Of a stretch of DNA of 64,000 nt, positions 18,091-28,506 are shown piece by piece. The notes under the pieces were generated by a model. The model was not told the DNA's origin, ran no database searches, and saw only the letters and a program-made list of their open reading frames with translations. The translations under genes were made by a program, and so were the position numbers. The stretch is from Bacteroidia bacterium (lineage in GTDB: Bacteria > Bacteroidota > Bacteroidia > SpSt-205): positions 111,969 to 175,968 of the forward strand of contig JANXCX010000005.1 in assembly GCA_025059535.1 (NCBI GenBank), written 5' to 3'. Position 1 is the stretch's first letter. Each line of letters starts with the position of its first letter.

Positions 18091-19301
18091 TAGAGCTCTA
18101 GAAGAAGCCGAATAGGGTCTTCCAAAAGCTCTTTGACCCGTACTAAAAAGCTTACGGCCTCCTTCCCATCTATCACGCGATGGTCATACGAAAGAGCCAC
18201 ATACATCATGGGGCGCACTACAATTTGGCCATTTTGCACTACCGGGCGTTCCTGTACCTTATGCATGCCCAGAATAGCCGTCTGGGGCGGATTGAGAATC
18301 GGCGTGGAGAAGAGCGAACCGAAAACTCCACCATTTGTTATCGTGAAAGTGCCGCCTTGCATTTCTTCTATGCTGATCTTATTCTGGCGGGCGCGAGCGG
18401 CTAAATCGGCTATAGTGCGCTCAATCTCGGCTACCGAAAGGAGGTGGGCATTCCGAACTACGGGTACCACTAAGCCCCGTTCGGTGCTTACGGCAATGCT
18501 GATATCTACATACGAGAAATACACCAGCTCATCTTCGTGGAGCTGAGCATTTACCTCAGGGAACTCCAGAAGGGCACGCGCACAAGCCTTGGTAAAGAAG
18601 CCCATGAAGCCTAAGCTGACCCCGTGTTTTTCTTGGAATTTCTCCTTGTAGGTTTTGCGTAGCTCGTAGATGCGGCTCATGTCCACCTCGTTGAAGGTGG
18701 TGAGCATGGCGGTTTGGTTTTTAGCGGCTAGGAGGCGGCGGGCGATAGTTTGACGAATCGGCGTAAGCTTCTTCCGGGTTTCGGTGCGTTCAGGTGAAGG
18801 AGAAGGGGGAGGGGTAGGGTGGGTAGGTTGGGCTAAAGGAGGGGGGGGCGGTGCTGGGGTAGGGGCGGGCGCAGCACGCAGCGCATCTTCCTTGGTAACA
18901 CGCCCACCTGGTCCAGTGCCTGGTACTTGAGCTGGGGTGAGGCCTTTCTCCGCAAGGATACGCGCCGCCGCAGGCATGACTACTGGCGATTCGGTAGGAG
19001 GTTTTTCGACCCCTGGACGCTGTCCATCTTGAGTCACCTTTGCGGGGGCCTCCGCCGCTGGGCGCGTCGCCGAAGGATCAATACGCCCAATAACCGTACC
19101 CACTGGCACCTGAGTGCCAGCCGCTACTAAAATCTCCAGCACACCAGCGGCTTCGGCATATACCTCCAGTGCAGCTTTATCCGATTGAATCTCCGCTAGT
19201 AGCTCATCTTTTTCTACCCAGCTGCCTGAAGGCTTGTACCATTTATCCAAAAGGACTTCGGTAACGGACTCCCCTGGACTGGGAACGCGAATCTCTATCA
19301 T
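18090..19301 (-). CDS. sucB: Dihydrolipoamide succinyltransferase (2-oxoglutarate dehydrogenase E2)
   Basis: Lipoyl domain [18 protein letters not shown]3-binding domain [30 protein letters not shown], catalytic [19 protein letters not shown]. Confidence 0.95.
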   Translation of the reverse strand: MIEIRVPSPGESVTEVLLDKWYKPSGSWVEKDELLAEIQSDKAALEVYAEAAGVLEILVAAGTQVPVGTVIGRIDPSATRPAAEAPAKVTQDGQRPGVEKPPTESPVVMPAAARILAEKGLTPAQVPGTGPGGRVTKEDALRAAPAPTPAPPPPPLAQPTHPTPPPSPSPERTETRKKLTPIRQTIARRLLAAKNQTAMLTTFNEVDMSRIYELRKTYKEKFQEKHGVSLGFMGFFTKACARALLEFPEVNAQLHEDELVYFSYVDISIAVSTERGLVVPVVRNAHLLSVAEIERTIADLAARARQNKISIEEMQGGTFTITNGGVFGSLFSTPILNPPQTAILGMHKVQERPVVQNGQIVVRPMMYVALSYDHRVIDGKEAVSFLVRVKELLEDPIRLLLEL

Positions 19302-22051
19302 ACCTTTTCGGCTACGAGGTCTAAGGCTCTACGCAGGATATAGTTCTGCTGGCGCAGGTGGTGGCTATAGGAGCCGGTAGCGGGGCTGGCCGACTCCCGC
19401 CGAGCTATCGGTTTAGGTATAGGCAGGCCATGTTCCATAAACTTGCGCAGGATGAAGCTCCAGTAGCCCATGTTGATAGGCTCTTCTTGAACCCAGTAAA
19501 GTTCCTCTACTTGGCTATACTCCGCTAAAAGCTGGCGCAGCTCTTCTTCGGGGAAGGGATAGAGCTGCTCTATGCGGAGGATAGCGGTATCCTTTTTAGC
19601 GTGCTCACGACGCACCTGGAGGAGGTCATAGAAGATTTTTCCGGTACAGAGGAGCAATCGGCGCGCCTGGTCAGGCCCTACCTCAGGGTCTGTAAGTACA
19701 GCCTGAAATTGCCCGTTTGTCAGATCCTCTAGGCGGCATACGCATTCTGGATGGCGTAGCAGGCTCTTGGGCGTGAAAAGAATAAGGGGACGACGCGTAG
19801 AACTGCGCATCTGCCGGCGTAGCGCATGGAAGAGATTGGCCGGCGTGGTAAAGTAGCACACATACATGTTATTCTGAGCGGCTAAGGTTAGAAAGCGCTC
19901 TGGCCTTGCGCTGGAATGCTCAGGTCCTTGCCCCTCATAGCCATGCGGCAAAAAGAGCGTTAGGCCGTTTAGCCTATGCCATTTGGTTTTGCCAGCGGTG
20001 ATGTATTGATCTATAATAATCTGCGCGCCATTAGCAAAATCCCCAAACTGGGCTTCCCAAATCACAAGCGTATGCGGCGAAGCCAAAGCGTAGCCGTACT
20101 CAAATCCAAGCACCGCGTACTCGGAAAGAGGCGAATTATACACATAAAAGGGGGCTTGACGATGAGACAGATGATTGAGCGGAATATGGCGAGACTCGGT
20201 ATTCATGTCTAGTACTACGGCGTGCCTTTGAGAGAAGGTGCCGCGTTCCACATCTTGGCCCGAAAGCCGAACCGGGTTATTTTCTAGAAGTAGGGTACCG
20301 AAGGCCAGCATCTCCGCCGTGGCCCAGTCTATGCCTTCGCCGCGTTTTACGGCCTCATAGCGGGCCTCGTATATCTTCTTGACGGTGGGATGAGGGGTGA
20401 AGCCTTCAGGAAATTTAGCGGCCTGCTGAGCAATAAACTCTAGTACTTCTCGTCGCACTCTGGTTTCTGGCTGCGGTTCCAGTATATTATCATCATATAA
20501 GTGTATCCCCTGCCAGGTGCGCCTTGGAATCGCATCAATCTCAGGCTCTTCAGAGCGGGCGCGCTCTAGCTGACGATCGTAGAATTGATTGCGGGCCTGC
20601 TCCATGGCTTTGACCTCAGCTGGCGTTATAATATTTTCTTCTATAAGCCGATTCGCATACACCTCAAAAGGGGAAGGACGCTGGCTGATCTGCTGGTACA
20701 TTTTAGGCTGGGTAAAGCGGGGCTCGTCGCCTTCATTATGACCGTGGCGGCGGTAGCCAATTACGTCTATAAACACATCCCGATTGAAGGCTTGGCGGAA
20801 GGCAATGGCCAGCTTGACCGCATGGACTACAGCCTCTGGGTCCTCCCCATTTACATGAAAGACGGGTGAGAGGGTGACCTTAGCTATATCGGTGGCGTAA
20901 TGGCTGGAGCGAGCCTGCTCAGGCCCTGTGGTAAAGCCTATCTGATTATTGAGCACGATATGCACCGTCCCCCCCACCTCGTAACCCGGCAGCAGCGACA
21001 TTTGGAGGGTTTCATACACTACCCCCTGGCCTGCAATAGCCGCATCGCCATGGATCAGAATAAGTACGATTTTATCGTGTGTGCCTCCATACAGATGATC
21101 CATCTTAGCGCGCGTGGCGCCAGTAGCTACGGGGTCTACGGCCTCTAAATGGGAGGGATTAGGCAGCATGGAAAGGTGCACACGCCGCCCCGCAATAAAA
21201 GGATCGCTAGAGTAGCCTAAGTGATATTTTACATCGCCGTCAAAGGTATCCGTAGCTATGCCCTTGCCTTCAAATTCGCTAAATATAGCATGAAAGGATT
21301 TCTGCATAATGTTAGCCAGTACGTTCAGACGGCCGCGATGCGCCATCCCAAATACGAATTCTTCTATGCCCAGTTCGGCTCCCAGCTCTACCAGCTCATA
21401 GAGGGCGGGAATGATAGCTTCATTGCCTTCCAGGGAAAAGCGTTTCTGGCCCACAAACTTTCTATGCAGAAAGCGTTCAAAAGTAGTAGCGTTACAGAGC
21501 CATTGGAGGATAGTTTTCTTCTCCTCTGGGGAGAAGCGCGGCGCATTTTCTGGGCTCTCAAGATGTTTCTCAAACCACTCAAGAATTTCGGGGATTCGGA
21601 TATAACGGTATTCTATAGCCATGGTGGAGCAATAGACGCGCCGCAGATGGGCAATAATGTCGCGCAGCGTAGCAGGGCCTAAGCCTACATGTTTTCCTGC
21701 TTGAAATGTAGTATCTAGATCCGCTTCGGAGAGATGGAATTTTTGGAGAGCGAAGGCCTTATCTAGAACTTTTTCCCATTCTGAATAGTCGGCCAAGGGG
21801 TTAACGCGCGCATATAGGTGGCCTTGATTGCGGTAGGCGGCAATAAGGGCGAGCACGCCGAACTCCTTGTCTAAAGGAGAGGGAACAGCGGGCAAGGGGA
21901 CTGAAGGGCCAGCCTCTAAGGCGGTGAAGTAGCCTTCAAAAAACCGCTGCCAATCCAGCGGGAGCGATTTCGGGTCAGCCAGATAAGTCTCTAAGAGATT
22001 ACTAAGGTAAGCCGAATCTACCCGAAAAAGGTAAGAAGTATCGGTTGGCAT
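19298..22051 (-). CDS. sucA: 2-oxoglutarate dehydrogenase E1 component
   Basis: [89 protein letters not shown]. Confidence 0.97.
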   Translation of the reverse strand: MPTDTSYLFRVDSAYLSNLLETYLADPKSLPLDWQRFFEGYFTALEAGPSVPLPAVPSPLDKEFGVLALIAAYRNQGHLYARVNPLADYSEWEKVLDKAFALQKFHLSEADLDTTFQAGKHVGLGPATLRDIIAHLRRVYCSTMAIEYRYIRIPEILEWFEKHLESPENAPRFSPEEKKTILQWLCNATTFERFLHRKFVGQKRFSLEGNEAIIPALYELVELGAELGIEEFVFGMAHRGRLNVLANIMQKSFHAIFSEFEGKGIATDTFDGDVKYHLGYSSDPFIAGRRVHLSMLPNPSHLEAVDPVATGATRAKMDHLYGGTHDKIVLILIHGDAAIAGQGVVYETLQMSLLPGYEVGGTVHIVLNNQIGFTTGPEQARSSHYATDIAKVTLSPVFHVNGEDPEAVVHAVKLAIAFRQAFNRDVFIDVIGYRRHGHNEGDEPRFTQPKMYQQISQRPSPFEVYANRLIEENIITPAEVKAMEQARNQFYDRQLERARSEEPEIDAIPRRTWQGIHLYDDNILEPQPETRVRREVLEFIAQQAAKFPEGFTPHPTVKKIYEARYEAVKRGEGIDWATAEMLAFGTLLLENNPVRLSGQDVERGTFSQRHAVVLDMNTESRHIPLNHLSHRQAPFYVYNSPLSEYAVLGFEYGYALASPHTLVIWEAQFGDFANGAQIIIDQYITAGKTKWHRLNGLTLFLPHGYEGQGPEHSSARPERFLTLAAQNNMYVCYFTTPANLFHALRRQMRSSTRRPLILFTPKSLLRHPECVCRLEDLTNGQFQAVLTDPEVGPDQARRLLLCTGKIFYDLLQVRREHAKKDTAILRIEQLYPFPEEELRQLLAEYSQVEELYWVQEEPINMGYWSFILRKFMEHGLPIPKPIARRESASPATGSYSHHLRQQNYILRRALDLVAEKV

Positions 22052-22059
22052 ACGCCAGG

Positions 22060-23469
22060 CTATTCAAGAGAAATAGCATAATAGGCTTTTTCACCCTTGC
22101 GGTAAAGCCCTTCTATCAAGACGCCGCCGCGGATGGATTGAAGGATTCGGAGGGCCTCTTCAGGGGTGGACACGGGCTGGCGGTCTATGGCAGTTATTAC
22201 AAATCCTGGCCGAACCCCTACTTCTTTGAGAGGGCCCGGCAGGATTTCCACCAGCCGCAAGCCGTGCTTGATTCCTAAAGACTTCTTTTCTTCCTCAGTG
22301 ATTGAACGCAGGCGCGCGCCTAGGGAGGGGATATAGGTTAGGCCACTTTCTCGGACAGTCTCTTCGTCGGAGCTGCGTCCGCGCAGGCGGGCTACGGTTT
22401 CTCTTCGCTCAGACCCTCGGTAGTAGGTAATTCGCACGGATTCGCCTGGTCGATGTAAGGCGATCAGCTCGGCCACATCCGCGCTTTGGCGCACAGGCCG
22501 CCCATCAATCTCCACAATCACATCGCCACTGCGCAGGCCCGCTTCTTCCGCTGCACTGCCACTATAAACCTCGCGCACATACGCCCCTTGCGACACCGGT
22601 ACGCCACTTTCCTTTTGTAGGGTAGTATTCAGAGGTTCAAATAAAATCCCTAAAACAGCGCGCTGCACTCTCCCATAGCGGCGCAGATCCTCTACTACTT
22701 TCTTGACGATGTTTGAAGGCACCGCAAAGGAATAGCCGGTGAACGTACCGGTTAAGGATGCAATAGCGGTATTGATGCCTACCAGTTTTCCATTGATGTT
22801 GACTAGAGCTCCGCCGCTATTGCCGGGATTGACGGCGGCATCGGTCTGGATGAAGGCCTCTACCCGAAACTTCTCCTTAAGCAGGCCGAGCGTGCGGCCT
22901 TTAGCGCTCACTATGCCAGCCGTTACGGTAGAGGTAAGGTTGAAAGGGTTGCCTACCGCTAGCACCCACTCGCCCACGCGCAGCTCGTCCGAATCACCGA
23001 ATTCTAGGTAAGGAAGGCCTTCCGCATCAATCTTGATAAGCGCAATATCGGTAGAAGGATCAGCCCCTACTACGCTTGCGCGAAAGGTGCGGTTATCGTA
23101 GAGCGTAACTTCAATTCGGCTAGCTTTCTCTATTACATGATTGCAGGTAACGATATAGCCGTCGGGGCTGAGGATCACGCCCGAGCCTGTGCCCGGAATG
23201 CTTCCCTGAGGAAGCTCTTCCTCATTTGGGAAGAGGTGATGGAAAGGAGAGAGTTCCACTTGGGTTTGGGTGCGTATATGAACGACGGTGGGCATCGCCC
23301 GCTCGGCAGCCGTAGTAAAATCCACAGGTGGATGGATTTCCCATCGTACAGGCTGGACAGGGGGATTATTAGGGACAGGGGGGCAAGAAGGCAGGGCGCG
23401 ACGCGCAATCCACCACGTAACACCACTTGCTACAAGGGACGATAAAAGGGCTACGCCTACGGAGCGCAT
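22060..23469 (-). CDS. htrA: HtrA/DegQ-type serine protease with two PDZ domains
   Basis: VVHIRTQTQ, GSGVILSPDGYIVTCNHVIEKASRIEVTL, DPSTDIALIKIDA, QTDAAVNPGNSGGALVNINGKLVGINTAIAS, two PDZ segments; start refined to MRSVGVALLSSLVASGVTWW because a TACCTTTG box lies inside the longer ORF. Confidence 0.93.
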   Translation of the reverse strand: MRSVGVALLSSLVASGVTWWIARRALPSCPPVPNNPPVQPVRWEIHPPVDFTTAAERAMPTVVHIRTQTQVELSPFHHLFPNEEELPQGSIPGTGSGVILSPDGYIVTCNHVIEKASRIEVTLYDNRTFRASVVGADPSTDIALIKIDAEGLPYLEFGDSDELRVGEWVLAVGNPFNLTSTVTAGIVSAKGRTLGLLKEKFRVEAFIQTDAAVNPGNSGGALVNINGKLVGINTAIASLTGTFTGYSFAVPSNIVKKVVEDLRRYGRVQRAVLGILFEPLNTTLQKESGVPVSQGAYVREVYSGSAAEEAGLRSGDVIVEIDGRPVRQSADVAELIALHRPGESVRITYYRGSERRETVARLRGRSSDEETVRESGLTYIPSLGARLRSITEEEKKSLGIKHGLRLVEILPGPLKEVGVRPGFVITAIDRQPVSTPEEALRILQSIRGGVLIEGLYRKGEKAYYAISLE

Positions 23470-23492
23470 ATGGAATGGCCTAATCTTCTCTT

Positions 23493-23500
23493 CAAAGGTA
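23493..23500 (-). promoter_or_regulatory. -7 box TACCTTTG, 23 nt upstream of ATG at 23469
   Basis: CAAAGGTA on + strand inside the over-extended htrA ORF. Confidence 0.55.
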
Positions 23501-23534
23501 CAAAACATTTTGGACAAGTTCTACCTTCAGGTCT

Positions 23535-24740
23535 ATGGATTGGGTTCGGGTAATTTGGGGGGTAGGGTGGGCTAGTGTGGCGGTAGGTCTGCCTACCTCG
23601 CATAGCCTTATTAGCCTCGGAGTGGGGATAATAGGGCTTTTGGGTTTAGCCTACCCTTATTTCCGCCAGCAGCTTTGCAGTACTTTGAAGGAGTGGCTCC
23701 CCTTAGCCAGTCCTTTTTGGTTGCTGTACCTACTTCATGGGTTGAGTTGGATTTACACCGAAGATAAAGCTCAGTGGCTCGTGGAGATGCGGATTAAGCT
23801 GCCAATGCTTTTTCTACTGCCGTGGGCTCATGTAGGCTGGCGATTACTCTCGGCACGCGAGCGGGCAGCTATTCAGGGGCTATTTCAGCTGAGTGTAGGC
23901 GCCGTAGGACTTATAGCCGTAGGGAAGGTGCTCCAAAACCCTACTTGGGCCTTACACGAGCTGCGGGAAGGTCGGGCTATCCCCCTAAGCACGGGTATTT
24001 CTCACATTTACTACGGCGGCCTTGTAGGCATGGCTCTGCTCTGGTTATGGTTTTGGCCCGAGATAGGCCCGCGCTGGCTGAAGGTAGGCTGGACCATTTT
24101 ACACCTAGTCATACTCCATACGCTGGCTTTACGTACGGCACTTTTAGGGATTTATGGCGCGGCAGGCGTGCTTTGGCTCTACTGGCTTCTGGGGCGGAAG
24201 CGGCAGTGGGGTTGGGCTATAGGGGGGCTAGTCACTGGTATAAGCGCCGGCGTGCTATTAGTGCGTTTTTTCCCGCCGCTTCACCAGCGCTGGCAGCACT
24301 TCCGAGAGGATATAGCCCGTTATGCCCCTGGCGCTAATGTTACCCATACTTCTGTAACGCGCCGCCTTATAGCCCTTGAGGCAAGTTGGCAGGTCTTCCG
24401 CAAAGCTCCCTGGTGGGGAGTAGGCATGGCCGACAATTCAAAGGAAGTATTTGAAGCCACGGCCACCTTGCCCTACTTCTGGGAATTTCCGAACTACGTA
24501 CTGCCTCATAATCAATTTGTGGAGTATGCAGTGGGGCTGGGGCTCATAGGGCTGAGCGTTTTTCTAAGCTTTTGGGTGTTAGCGGCGCGGCAGGGGCTTA
24601 CGTGGCAGGGTCTCGGATGGCTCGTATACTGGTTCCTTCTTATGCAGGTGGAGGCCTTTTTAGAGCGGCAGGTGGGTATCACCGCTTTTTTGTGGGGCAC
24701 GGGTATGGTATGGAGTAGGAGGAGCGCGCATATGTCGTAG
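23535..24740 (+). CDS. O-antigen ligase/polymerase family membrane protein
   Basis: Multi-TM; FRKAPWWGVGMADNSKEVFEATATLPYFWEFPNYVLPHNQFVEYAVGLGLIGLSVFLSFW (Wzy_C-like). Confidence 0.82.
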   Translation: MDWVRVIWGVGWASVAVGLPTSHSLISLGVGIIGLLGLAYPYFRQQLCSTLKEWLPLASPFWLLYLLHGLSWIYTEDKAQWLVEMRIKLPMLFLLPWAHVGWRLLSARERAAIQGLFQLSVGAVGLIAVGKVLQNPTWALHELREGRAIPLSTGISHIYYGGLVGMALLWLWFWPEIGPRWLKVGWTILHLVILHTLALRTALLGIYGAAGVLWLYWLLGRKRQWGWAIGGLVTGISAGVLLVRFFPPLHQRWQHFREDIARYAPGANVTHTSVTRRLIALEASWQVFRKAPWWGVGMADNSKEVFEATATLPYFWEFPNYVLPHNQFVEYAVGLGLIGLSVFLSFWVLAARQGLTWQGLGWLVYWFLLMQVEAFLERQVGITAFLWGTGMVWSRRSAHMS

Positions 24741-24749
24741 CTTTGGGCT

Positions 24750-25616
24750 ATGGGATGGGTTTCGCTGGCGCCTGAGGCTACCTTATGGTTAACTGAATGG
24801 CTGCCGCGCAGGCGCCTTATAGGGCGAAGCCATCGCTGTACTGAGCCACCTTTTGTCCAGCGCCTGCCCGTCTGCACGCGGGCCAATGCCCCTCGCACTG
24901 GCTGGGAACGCTACCTGGGCCCCTATGCGCCTGACTTTGCCATCCTCTCTTCTCTTAAGCCAGAGGGCATCCTCCTGTTAGGAGAGTCGCTACCGCCCGA
25001 CCTTTCCGAAGAGGAGCTGGTGAGCCAATTTCAGAAGACCATAGGCTATCCGGCGCGTATCTTTTTTCTGCGCGCCCAAGCATGGCCTGCCTATGAATCC
25101 GAGACACAACAGCTGGCCGCAGAGCTGGGCGTTCCTGAGCGCGGCGCACGTTGGCTTCAGGCTCAAAAGCGAGCCCAGGCGCGCCTGGCGCAGAAAGTCC
25201 AGCATCTCAATGCCCGACCTACCGTGCTCGTCGTCACAAGCGGCTATCCCGTGCCCCTCGTCGGCGGATGGGCCCTCCAGCTGGTAAGCTGGGCCGGGGG
25301 CCAACCCCTTCACCCGCGCCCTTTTCTTGATTGGACCGAACTGCTGGCTGAGGATCCCGACGTCATAATTTTCTCTCTAATGGGAGCTTCCTTGCGTCAG
25401 GTGGGGGAGGCCCTCGGCCAATGGTCGCGCCAATCGCCCATCCAGTCCCTGAGCGCCTTTCGCCAAAAGCGCCTGTACGCCTTTCATGGGGTAGCGGGCC
25501 TGTTTTTTTCCAGTCCCCTCCTTATGGCAGCGGCGGAGGCCTTATATGAGCTCCTTCACACGCCAAACTACCGCTATAATCAACACCTAGGTAGGCTCTG
25601 GGCTCCTTTGCTCTGA
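24750..25616 (+). CDS. BtuF-like helical-backbone metal receptor, no signal peptide
   Basis: VSLAPEATLWLTEWLPRRRLIGRSHRCTEPP...SLKPEGILLL...QLVSWAGGQPLHPRPFLDWTELLAEDPDVIIFSLMG. Confidence 0.75.
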   Translation: MGWVSLAPEATLWLTEWLPRRRLIGRSHRCTEPPFVQRLPVCTRANAPRTGWERYLGPYAPDFAILSSLKPEGILLLGESLPPDLSEEELVSQFQKTIGYPARIFFLRAQAWPAYESETQQLAAELGVPERGARWLQAQKRAQARLAQKVQHLNARPTVLVVTSGYPVPLVGGWALQLVSWAGGQPLHPRPFLDWTELLAEDPDVIIFSLMGASLRQVGEALGQWSRQSPIQSLSAFRQKRLYAFHGVAGLFFSSPLLMAAAEALYELLHTPNYRYNQHLGRLWAPLL

Positions 25617-25620
25617 GGGT

Positions 25621-27225
25621 ATGCGCTATATCTTCATTACAGGCGGAGTAGTTTCTTCCTTAGGCAAAGGCATCGTAGCGGCCTCCTTAGGAAAGCTCCT
25701 CCAAGCCCGCGGCTATAAGGTTACGCTCCAAAAGTTTGACCCCTACCTCAATGTCGACCCCGGCACCCTCAACCCCTACGAACATGGCGAAGTCTTTGTT
25801 ACCGAAGATGGCACGGAAACGGATTTAGACCTAGGCCATTATGAGCGCTTCTTAGGGATATCTACCACGCGCGATCATAGCGTTACTACAGGCCGAATCT
25901 ACCAAACTATCTTAGAGCGGGAGCGACGCGGCGAATACTTAGGTAAGACCGTGCAGGTCATTCCCCATGTAACCGATGAAATCAAGCGCCGCTTTACGCT
26001 ACTGGCCCAGCGGGAGCATTATGACATCGTCCTGACCGAACTGGGAGGTACAGTGGGGGATATTGAGTCGCTGCCTTACATAGAAGCGGCGCGCCAGCTT
26101 CATTATGAACTCGGACCTACCCGAGTGCTTTTTGTGCACCTTACGCTGATAGTATATTTAGCCGCTACGCAGGAGCTTAAGACTAAGCCCACCCAGCATT
26201 CCGTACGGGAGCTTCAGCGCACGGGCGTACAGCCCGATGTATTGATTTGTCGCACGCCACGTCCGCTTTCCCGCGAGCTCCGCCACAAAATAGCCCTCCT
26301 TACGAATGTACCGCGCAATGCGGTTATTCCCGTAGTAGATGTGCCCAATATTTACCTAGTGCCCTTTCAGCTGCGTAAGGAAAAGCTGGACGAAGTTATT
26401 CTTCGGCGTTTTCGGCTGCCTGTGCGCGGGGAGCCCGACCTCTCTCGGTGGAATGCTTTTATTGAAGGGCTTCAACGTCCTACTCGCACGGTTCGGATAG
26501 CTTTAGTAGGCAAATACGTAGAACTCCACGATGCCTACCGTTCTATACAGGAGGCGCTTACGCATGCCAGTGGCTGGAAGGCTATTCGGTTAGAAATTGC
26601 TTGGATTCACTCGGAGGAGGTTACGATGGAAAATGTAGGGCGTTTGCTGCGTGGCGTGCAGGGCGTTCTAGTGGCGCCGGGCTTTGGCCCACGCGGGATA
26701 CCTGGCAAACTGGCCGCCATCTTCTACGCCCGTACGCGCCAGATACCCTTCTTGGGGATTTGTCTGGGTATGCAGATGGCGGTGGTAGAATTTGCCCAAA
26801 ACGTCTTAGGCTGGGAGGGGGCGCATTCCACTGAAGTAGACCCTCATACCTCCTACCCTGTAATTGACCTTCTACCGGAGCAGCGGCAAATAGTGCGTAA
26901 AGGCGGTACCATGCGCTTAGGTCTCTATCCTTGTGAGATTCGCCCTGGCAGTTTAGCCTGGCGGGTCTATCAAGCCGATCGAATCTATGAGCGTCATCGG
27001 CACCGCTATGAGCTCAATAACGCCTTTCGGCCTGCGCTGGAAGAAGCGGGGCTGCACGTAAGCGGCAATTACCCCGAGAAAAATCTAGCTGAGATCATTG
27101 AGCTTTCTGGCCACCCCTTTTTCATAGGGGTGCAGTTTCATCCAGAGTTCCAGAGTCGGGTAGAAGCGCCGCATCCGCTCTTTAGCGCTTTCATGGAAGC
27201 AGCGGCTCAGCACGGAAGCTGCTGA
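25621..27225 (+). CDS. pyrG: CTP synthase
   Basis: YIFITGGVVSSLGKGIVAASLGKLLQARGYKVTLQKFDPYLNVDPGTLNPYEHGEVFVTEDGTETDLDLGHYERF, GATase FLGICLGMQMAVVEFA. Confidence 0.98.
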   Translation: MRYIFITGGVVSSLGKGIVAASLGKLLQARGYKVTLQKFDPYLNVDPGTLNPYEHGEVFVTEDGTETDLDLGHYERFLGISTTRDHSVTTGRIYQTILERERRGEYLGKTVQVIPHVTDEIKRRFTLLAQREHYDIVLTELGGTVGDIESLPYIEAARQLHYELGPTRVLFVHLTLIVYLAATQELKTKPTQHSVRELQRTGVQPDVLICRTPRPLSRELRHKIALLTNVPRNAVIPVVDVPNIYLVPFQLRKEKLDEVILRRFRLPVRGEPDLSRWNAFIEGLQRPTRTVRIALVGKYVELHDAYRSIQEALTHASGWKAIRLEIAWIHSEEVTMENVGRLLRGVQGVLVAPGFGPRGIPGKLAAIFYARTRQIPFLGICLGMQMAVVEFAQNVLGWEGAHSTEVDPHTSYPVIDLLPEQRQIVRKGGTMRLGLYPCEIRPGSLAWRVYQADRIYERHRHRYELNNAFRPALEEAGLHVSGNYPEKNLAEIIELSGHPFFIGVQFHPEFQSRVEAPHPLFSAFMEAAAQHGSC

Positions 27226-27581
27226 AAGAAAAGCACCGCGGGCGGGAGGTGGTACGAGGGATCCCAGAATTTTTGGGCAAAGTTTTGGACGCGGTCATTT
27301 TCTATGAGTACTCCCTCGGCTTGCAGGCGCTCGGCCATAAGGGTGGGCGGCGAAAAGCCGAATTTGCCTGTAAGAAGGCCATGCCGATTGACTACGCGGT
27401 GGGCTGGTACGGGGGGATGAGCGTTTAGGCTGGCGCGCAGGGCATATCCTACTAGACGGGCGGCGCGCGCAGCGCTTAGATACTGTGCAATTGCCCCATA
27501 GGTCGTAACTCGCCCAGGGGGCACGGCGCGCACTACCGCCCATACCTGCGCAAAGAAATCCAAGTCAGTCTTCCTAGGCAT
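27207..27581 (-). CDS. MGMT-family alkyltransferase-like protein (ATL), catalytic Cys replaced
   Basis: VPPGRVTTYGAIAQYL...VGYALRASLNAHPPVPAHRVVNRHGLLTGKFGF; PAHR instead of PCHR. Confidence 0.87.
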   Translation of the reverse strand: MPRKTDLDFFAQVWAVVRAVPPGRVTTYGAIAQYLSAARAARLVGYALRASLNAHPPVPAHRVVNRHGLLTGKFGFSPPTLMAERLQAEGVLIENDRVQNFAQKFWDPSYHLPPAVLFFQQLPC

Positions 27582-28149
27582 ACCGCTGGCGCAGGCTACA
27601 GAAAACCTTCCGTGATACAGGCTGATACAGCTCTTTGCCGCCTAGCACCACTGTACTTTCGTCTGGAGAAGCGTGACGCAGTGAGTAGTGGGCCAGTCCC
27701 CCTGTATATACGCATACTGCATGCAGCTTACTCACAAATTCCGCCACCGCCATAAGGTAAGGCATAGGCCCGAAAGGCCGACCCCGATAGTCCATATCTA
27801 AGCCGGCGACGATGACCCGCTTGCCTTCGTCAGCCAACCGATTGGCCACCTCTACGATGCCCATATCCAGGAACTGCGCCTCATCAATCCCCACCACATC
27901 CGCCTCCGCACTCAGAAGGTAGATGGCATCGGAATTCGGCACGGGTTGGGCCTCCAGAGCAGTGTTGTTGTGGGAAACTACTGCCGTAGGGTGGTAGCGC
28001 TGATCTATGTCGGGTTTGAAGAGGCGAATTCTTTGGCCCGCAATCTGGGCGCGGCGAATGCGGCGGAGAAGCTCTTCGGTTTTGCCCGAAAACATCCCGC
28101 CGCAAATCACCTCTATCCAGCCTGTGCCGGGAGGTAGAATGGGCTCCAC
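27574..28149 (-). CDS. tdk: Thymidine kinase
   Basis: GWIEVICGGMFSGKTEELLRRIRRAQIAGQRIRLFKPDIDQRY, DVVGIDEAQFLD, VIVAGLDMDYRGRPFGPMP. Confidence 0.96.
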   Translation of the reverse strand: MEPILPPGTGWIEVICGGMFSGKTEELLRRIRRAQIAGQRIRLFKPDIDQRYHPTAVVSHNNTALEAQPVPNSDAIYLLSAEADVVGIDEAQFLDMGIVEVANRLADEGKRVIVAGLDMDYRGRPFGPMPYLMAVAEFVSKLHAVCVYTGGLAHYSLRHASPDESTVVLGGKELYQPVSRKVFCSLRQRYA

Positions 28150-28150
28150 G

Positions 28151-28480
28151 CTACAAAAGTAGGCGCGCGCATCTTTGGCTGCAACGCCGCTGCGCTACCC
28201 AGTCATAAACCCCATCCCGCCAGGATAGGGGTATAATCCGCAGAAGCCAAGCCAAGAGCCAATGCCCACTATCCAATAAGGCCTGCCGAAGGGCTTCCGT
28301 ACGCACCCAGAAGCGCTGTTGACGTTCATATATAATGCTCTGGATAGGTAGGGGTGGGGTCGGCGCACCCCCATCATAAAGGACCGGCACCCATTCTATC
28401 TGAGGTAATAGCTTCTGCCCCCATTGGGCCAGCCAACGACATAGCCTACACCCGCCGTCATAGTACATGCGGCCTACCAC
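28151..28480 (-). CDS. DCC-family thiol-disulfide oxidoreductase-like protein (DUF393)
   Basis: MYYDGGCRLCRWLAQW (DGxCxxC) and C-terminal DGVYDWVAQRR. Confidence 0.82.
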   Translation of the reverse strand: MVGRMYYDGGCRLCRWLAQWGQKLLPQIEWVPVLYDGGAPTPPLPIQSIIYERQQRFWVRTEALRQALLDSGHWLLAWLLRIIPLSWRDGVYDWVAQRRCSQRCARLLL

Positions 28481-28497
28481 AGGCCTAATTAACGCTT

Positions 28498-28505
28498 TAT
28501 TTTTG
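28498..28505 (+). promoter_or_regulatory. -7 box TATTTTTG immediately upstream of trmH-like ORF
   Basis: TAnnTTTG match, 1 nt before ATG 28507 and 28 nt before in-frame ATG 28534. Confidence 0.45.
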
Positions 28506-28506
28506 C

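Noticed and set aside
18781-18870. Pro-rich low-complexity stretch in sucB ([26 protein letters not shown])
   Set aside because: Ordinary inter-domain linker of an E2 acyltransferase
23822-24337. 171-aa ORF inside the O-antigen ligase gene
   Set aside because: Alternative-frame shadow; the main frame has clear TM and Wzy_C-like features
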